Shown here: positions 58,389 through 64,000 of the stretch, in pieces | Layout: each line of letters opens with the position of its first letter | Position numbering within the stretch: the first letter of the stretch is position 1 | DNA from: Rhododendron vialii | Taxonomy: Eukaryota > Streptophyta > Magnoliopsida > Ericales > Ericaceae | DNA length: 64,000 nt | Assembly: GCF_030253575.1 (NCBI RefSeq) | Contig: NC_080569.1 | Location: forward strand, 5,643,501 to 5,707,500 | Reading direction: 5' to 3' | Program-made: the position numbers and the translations under genes | Notes under the pieces: model-generated | The model's database searches: none | What the model was told of the DNA's origin: nothing | Seen by the model: only the letters and a program-made list of their open reading frames with translations

Positions 58389-59364
58389 TACAGAATGCCT
58401 GGGCCTTCAGCCCAGTCTACTTTCACCGGATCATTGGCGAAGGGCCGGAGCAAAATGAGTAGAGCGACCACTCGTTGCGCTTCGCTCCCCTCATTCCGCT
58501 CCGGCATCTGGCCTTGGTTCTAGAACTCCATAGTATTTCTTCATACCTAACATTATGAGCCATAGTTTTAATACTTTGTGCCATTGCAATCCCATTGTAC
58601 GAGGTTCTCGTTTCCCGATCATTTGATATACGTTATCTGAAATGTAGAGGAACTTTTTTGGATTCTAGCGGAGGTACAAAGCCATTTTCACTCAACGCAT
58701 TCTATGCGGGTACGGGGAACGAAGACCCGAGGTCAACGCGCATGTTGGTTGGTGCGGGAGTGGCTAGTTTGATACAGATGTATGCTTGGGTTTTAGTCAC
58801 TTGGGTAAGAGAAGAATTGTATGTGTATATATATATCCATAACACATAGGAAGCTAAGCAACTGAAGTTATGCACAGATGACAACATGGAAGAAAAAAAA
58901 CAAGCAAAGACTTTAGGTAGTAACCAGAAGAGGCACCTTTTTCACTTGAATCCTAATGAAGGCAATCATCGAGCCTAATTTCTCGCATCAAAAATGGCAA
59001 AACAGCAATGGACCACTTCAAAAAGAACCCATAAAATCCAGAAACACAAACCCAAAATGAGATACATAGCAAACAAGAAAACACAAGTTAGCGTCAAGAA
59101 GAGCTTATGATAAGAAAAGTCATGGAACTGCAAGTGGCACATGGAAAGTGGTCCAAATATGGTACTGTACATTTTAAGCCAGTAATTGGCTGAGTCACAT
59201 GGGGGACAACTTATTTGAATCCCATTCAATTTCCCTTGCACCAAATGGCAAAATTGAATTTCAATTTTAAATCCAAAATAAGTTCCATTGCACTTCAACT
59301 TCCTACATCAAGCTTAGTATAGTAGTATGAAGCCATTTCCCCGAATTTATGCGTTAGATACTTA

Positions 59365-59719
59365 GAGCATCTCCAACTCTTGACATCAAATTGGGGACGT
59401 CAATTTTTTTTTGAAGGCTGACGTGGCATTTTGGCATCTTGAATTTGACATCAAAACCTCCTCTCCAACTGTTATGTCAAATTCTATTTATTTGACATCA
59501 AATTATCCCTCTCCAACCCTTATGTCAAAATACAAATGGTCATTTTTTGAAATTTGGCATGGAGGAGGGAGGTTGTCAAAGTTGGCATGAGAAGACTTGC
59601 CTTCAAATCCACGTAGGAATTGGCATCAAAAAAGACTGTTGGGTTGGATTGAATTTTGGTGTCAAATGTTACCGTTAACATGTCCACGTAGAATTTGACA
59701 TCTCCCGTTGGAGATGCTC
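59365..59719. mobile_element. MITE, GAGCATCTCCAAC family, complete copy
   Basis: Starts GAGCATCTCCAAC and ends GTTGGAGATGCTC, 355 bp. The interior is dominated by TTTGACATCAAA-type words and several internal GGCAT motifs. A second, inverted and interrupted copy lies at 61270-62145. Confidence 0.8.
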
Positions 59720-60980
59720 ATAGGTTTGGTACATTTACTCTATTCTATCATCTAGGCTACCCACTTAGACACTCAGAGAAATGGGTTTTTTTGTGATGGT
59801 TCTTCATTCACTCTAAGCCTCACTCCTTTATAAAAAAGATGTAGAAGATTTTGAGAAAAGTGAATCGTAAGTGAAGAGTATGGATTTGAAAATTCATATG
59901 GAAACGAATTTTTGGGTTGTGTTAGATTTGAGAGACCATTTGAAAACAACTACTGTATTTTTTTACCACATGCATGGATCCAGATATATATCCCTCCCAG
60001 GCACCCACATTTTGTAAGCGAGGTGTGTCACGTGTTGTGTCAAGTAAATGTGTGCCTATCATCTTTTTGTTTTCGGTTTTTTTTTTTTTTTTTTTTTTTT
60101 GTCTGGCAAATTAAGTAATTTTATCTTCCACCAAAAGGTAGAATTTAGATGATCTTTGAACATCACCCTGCTTCACTGAATTCATCGGTTATGTATGCTA
60201 CAACTACACCCAAATCACACATTCATTTACACACGCGAGCGTGTGGGTTTCACCATTTGTAGATCAATTTAGGCTCCATTTATCTATCCGTTAATTAACT
60301 CCATATGATATGATAAAGTTTTTGGTATTTGGATACACAACTTTTTGGAGTAATAAACTTTTCCGAGTCAAATCATTACAAGAAGTTGAAGGAAATTGAA
60401 CTGCACCTTCACTTACAAGTTTTTGAATTTTTTTTTCTATTTTTTACACGGTTTCCAATAAATTTCTCTATCTCACCCTCTCCACTCATTACATCGAAAA
60501 AATTTCTCAAAACCAAACAAATTGAGAATCCTTCCTAGTTTTGCAAATTGATGAAAGCCCGTGGCGATGGCATGGGCCTTATGGCTTGGCTTGGTGGGTA
60601 ATAGGTTAACCATCTCTAGTCACAAACAAATGAGCCAAGATTTTGTAGATTGGGCTACCACACAAGTTCCTAATAAAGGCTAGGTTATTCTTCAAAACGT
60701 AAAACAAGCTCAATAACATAATCGTAGATGATGCCAAATATTCCAAATCTTAGGGTCATTGGGGGTTATGCTCGGTTGTTACCTTTAAGATCCCGAAATT
60801 AGTCGAGGTGTGTGCAAGCTGGTCCGGACATCCGGTTATCAAAAAAAAAATCGTAGATGGAGCCCAAATTAATTGCGCACAAAAGTTGGGAAGTAGAGTT
60901 TTAGCCAGCCGGTGCGGCTTGTTCATTTTGTGTCTCAAAATTTCTGTTAACGGTCTCCAATAATCTTTTTCTTTACTATC

Positions 60981-61012
<32 letters not shown>

Positions 61013-61269
61013 ACAAGATTACAATTCTATAGGTCTTGGATTTCGATCATGTAGGTCTTACGATTCTGTAGGTCTTGGATTTCGATCGTGTTCTCAGTTG
61101 GACCGTCTTCTCCGACAAGGAAGTGGAAAAATTTTGGACACCACATCTAGCAAATGCACTTTCCATCGTACGTTCAAGAAATTAAAGAACTTCGTGCACG
61201 AGGTTCATAGCCACGCATGCCCCCACCAAAATGACCTCTTCAAAGCTTCATTTCGGCTTCCAATTCTAA
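59720..61269. other. Intergenic region with SINE tail and short repeats
   Basis: No gene recognised. It contains a T-run of about 24 at 60077-60100, a SINE-like tail at 60752-60850, a (CT)n run at 60983-61012, and a short direct repeat (TAGGTCTTGGATTTCGATC at 61031 and 61071). Confidence 0.45.
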
Positions 61270-62145
61270 CAGCATCTCCAACGGGATATGTCAATTCCTA
61301 CGTAGACATGTTAACGCTAACAATTGACACCAAAATTCAATTAAACCTAACAGCTTTCTTTGATGCCAAAATCTACGTGGCTTTGAAGGGAATGACAAAG
61401 TTGTAAAAATTGACAACCACCCTCCTCACTGCCGGCTTTGGGCTAAGGCCCAAGAGGCGTGGGCCTTAAGCCCCCAAAAATGTCAAAAAATTAGGGCCCT
61501 ACTTATTTTAAGACCTAGTATATATGTATTGTTTTGGAGCCCAATTTTAAACCCAAAAAGACATTTTACATTTGGAAAAATGGAACACGGAACGCAGAAA
61601 AAAACAAAAAGAAAAAAAAAACAAAAAGGAGGAATAAAAGGTCACGGATCGCCAAAATCCCTTGGGCCCTTTAAAATTATTCAGTGTGGTGGGTGCATGG
61701 ATGCATATTTTTTTCTCCTTAAACACTACTACTCCAGTACTTCCCATTACAAACAAATACTATATCGGAATCAAAATTATTTAGTGTGATCGACTTTTTA
61801 TTTAATTTTCGTTTACAATTACTAAGGGCCTCACTTTTAAAGATCGTCTTAGGCCTTCAAAATCTCAGAGCCGGCCCTGACCCTCCTCCACGCCAAATTT
61901 CAAAAAATGACCGTTTGGATTGACATTAAGGGTTTGAGAGGAATAACTTGATGTCAAATAAAAAGAATTTGGCACAAGGGTTGGAAAGGAAGGCTTTGAT
62001 GTCAAATTGGAGATGCCAAAATACCACGTACGCTTTCAAAAAACATTTGACATCTCCAATATGAAGTCAAAGGATCCTAAAAAAAAATTTAGGGATTTGA
62101 TGCTGTCAAATAAGCCAAAAGATCCTAAAAAAAAATTGTCCCCAA
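61270..62145. mobile_element. MITE, GAGCATCTCCAAC family, second copy split by a hAT insertion
   Basis: Begins AGCATCTCCAACGG near 61271 and continues with GGCTTTGAAGG and TTGACAACCACCCTCCT; after the insertion it resumes CCACGCCAAATTTCAAAAAA and TTGATGTCAAAT. Orientation is opposite to 59365-59719, and the outer part runs to about 62145. Confidence 0.7.
61427..61879. mobile_element. hAT MITE, 453 bp, nested
   Basis: Termini CACTGCCGGC at the left and GCCGGCCCTG at the right are inverted. The 8-bp direct repeat ACCCTCCT flanks it exactly (61419-61426, 61880-61887). Host MITE sequence is continuous across the site. No coding region. Related to 15370-15534 by the CCGGC-rich ends. Confidence 0.92.
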
Positions 62146-63592
62146 AGCGCCCTAAGCCAGTTTAGTGGATATATATATATAACTTTAGGATATTATTGTG
62201 ATGCAGAATAGTGAATGGAAATCTATTAGTGGATTAATTATTGATCTCCAAAGTGCATTATGGGGCATGCGCAGCATTATTTAAGTAAATTTGGATGATC
62301 GATCGAGCGGCACTGCTCCATAAAAGAAACTTTTTAAAAATCCTTTCTTTTTGTTCGCTTTGAAGTGAAAATATATATTCGAAATGTTTGCTTTTGAATG
62401 ATTAAAATGCTTTTAATTCACTGCATTTTGTTGGGCCCAATTACACAGATTAAAAAAAACTAATTAAATCATTTTTTTTATTTATTTAATTGAATTAGTT
62501 ACGACGATTGTGGTCACGTCTGATTAATTTACGTCATGTTCTATTTATCAGCTCCCTTGAGCCAATCTCCCTTTGCTCTCTCAACCGTTGTCAGAATGAA
62601 TACAATGCTACTAGCTAGTACGACAGATTAAATTCTCGATCGAGCTGTAAATTTTTGCTTAAAAACGCATCGTCTATCTCTGTTAAACTATTAAAGATAA
62701 GTTAGTTGCAACATACGAAAACAATCTAAATTAAGGGAAAAAAAGAGATTCATTCCCCTCGGAAAATTTTCAAACAAAGTGATGGGGATCACTTTCGAAC
62801 CAGAACTATCAAAGAGAGCCATTGGAATGTAAAAAGATGGACTTTTTTTTTTTTTTTTCCCTCGTGTAAATAATAACATGGATTTGTGCTATTGTTAGAA
62901 CAGCACTCACATGTGGGTAGAAAGATTTGAACTCTTGACCTCCTAATAAGATACAAGAGTTCCAAGTTCCGGCCAACAAGCTAACACTGATTGGCTAATC
63001 TTAAGGGACTCTTAATATAAATTCTTGGGCGTATAACATGACCGAACTTGAACCATTTGCTTATAGCAACACGTGGAATAAGATTATTTGTTTTTTCCCG
63101 ATAACCGAATGTCCGGACCTGCAGAGACCTTGACTAATCACTTTAAAGTTAAAGACCGGAAAAAAATATTCTTACTAGTTCTGTAAGCCTATTAAAAAAG
63201 GAAAACTGATTTTCGCGCTCTACTTTTAATTGACGACGCTCCAATTTTGACGTGAAGTTACATGAAGCGTCATCAGTAAAAAGTGGAGCACAAATATCAA
63301 TTTCCTTAAAAAAAAAAAAAAAAAGTAAATCACGGGACTTTTAGAGGGAAGAATATTCTAGAGCTGGTGACTCAGCAGTGGTCTCAAACGGGACCAATAA
63401 GAAGGGCAATTGGACTTTACTACTACTACCTTTTTTGCGAAAGGAACATGTGAAAAAGACATGGCCAATTATATCAATATCAATTGGTTTTTGAAACTTT
63501 TTTTTTTTTTTTTTTTTTTTGACATGAGGTTTTGGAAACTTTGAATGCAGACTTTTCATGGATTTTCTTGATTACTAGGAGTCTAGGAGGTC

Positions 63593-63641
<49 letters not shown>

Positions 63642-64000
63642 GGCAGGGATTAAAATTAAGTGTTGTTGATACCCGTTAATTAGCAGCCCAATTTCAAGGA
63701 TTAATGGAGTCTTTTTTTTCCCCCCGAAGGATCGGATAATTAAGATGGTGTTTTTCACTAAACTAAAAGGAGTACTGGATGAGTTGTTGCCGTTAATTAT
63801 ATGTAGTCAAGCTGTTTCTACTAAACTAAAAAGAATGACAACCTCTTGAGTTAAAAAATTTCGTAGAAACAATTTTACTAATGGCAACAATTATAGACAA
63901 AGAAGCACGACGCGTAAAATAATAATAAATGCATACCTACCAAGGATTAATTAATGGAAGATTTTTACATCTTAGACTAAAATCCATAACCTAATCATCA
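62146..64000. other. Right-edge intergenic region
   Basis: No gene recognised. There is minus-strand SINE-like text at about 62900-63130 (GATTTGAACTCTTGACC; later AACCGAATGTCCGGACC, the complement of the SINE tail), a T-run at 63499-63520, and (GA)n at 63596-63639. Confidence 0.45.

Larger units (their letters stand above)
55656..59364. other. EPFL9 3' region and repeat debris
   Basis: 55656-56040 is probably 3'UTR and flank. 56121-56250 is a MITE. 56930-57470 and 58090-58350 resemble decayed LTR-retroelement text (for example TCTATATAAGGGGTG and a run with CACACACACACACACGATTT), with no coding region recognised; family and age undecided. 57470-58080 is a pyrimidine-rich region with open frames but no recognisable protein. 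A run of 29 C is at 58357-58385. 58390-58800 is GC-richer with no identified origin. Confidence 0.4.

Overview
This window is nuclear DNA from a flowering plant, most likely a core eudicot. The evidence is AT-rich intergenic DNA, GT-AG introns, plant-only families (AIR12, EPFL9/STOMAGEN, DUF26 secretory proteins, RABA5), and many MITEs, hAT derivatives, SINEs and solo LTRs. Species cannot be fixed from the sequence alone.

Layout, left to right: (1) 187-303, minus strand, first exon of the U-box E3 ligase CHIP, running off the left edge. (2) 3588-6125, minus strand, complete RPL32 gene with three coding exons, a 5'UTR intron and a TATA/telo-box promoter. (3) About 6.5-15.8 kb, a tandem AIR12 array: two intact single-exon genes (8836-9558, 11935-12693) and one broken copy (13851-14232), punctuated by MITEs and a LINE remnant. 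(4) 17.1-20.0 kb, a repeat block: SINE, a 1.18-kb solo LTR with an intact 5-bp target duplication, and a 1.26-kb inverted-repeat element. (5) 20364-30454, plus strand, a 14-exon gene for a class 3 lipase with a C-terminal P-loop region (1027 aa by my splicing). (6) 31495-33344, minus strand, a two-exon RABA5-type Rab GTPase with a 1.84-kb hAT element about 290 bp upstream of its start codon. (7) 36473-50577, a direct segmental duplication of about 5.4 kb. Each copy carries a DUF26 secretory protein gene (plus) and an asparaginyl-tRNA synthetase-like gene (minus). Copy 1 of the synthetase is a pseudogene lacking exon 1; copy 2 is complete (47719-51444). A 3.1-kb element with near-identical long inverted repeats fills exactly the junction between the copies. 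(8) 54702-55655, plus strand, three-exon EPFL9 (STOMAGEN) gene. (9) 56-64 kb, mostly transposon debris, including a hAT MITE nested in another MITE with a perfect 8-bp target duplication.

The order CHIP - AIR12 - lipase - RABA5 - AsnRS matches, as I remember it, Arabidopsis At3g07370-At3g07420, so the window looks like an anciently conserved block. The local AIR12 expansion, the DUF26 gene and its duplication, and the transposons would then be lineage-specific. The genes do not form one pathway. No prokaryote-like system is visible. The most unusual structure is the long-inverted-repeat element sitting on the duplication junction.
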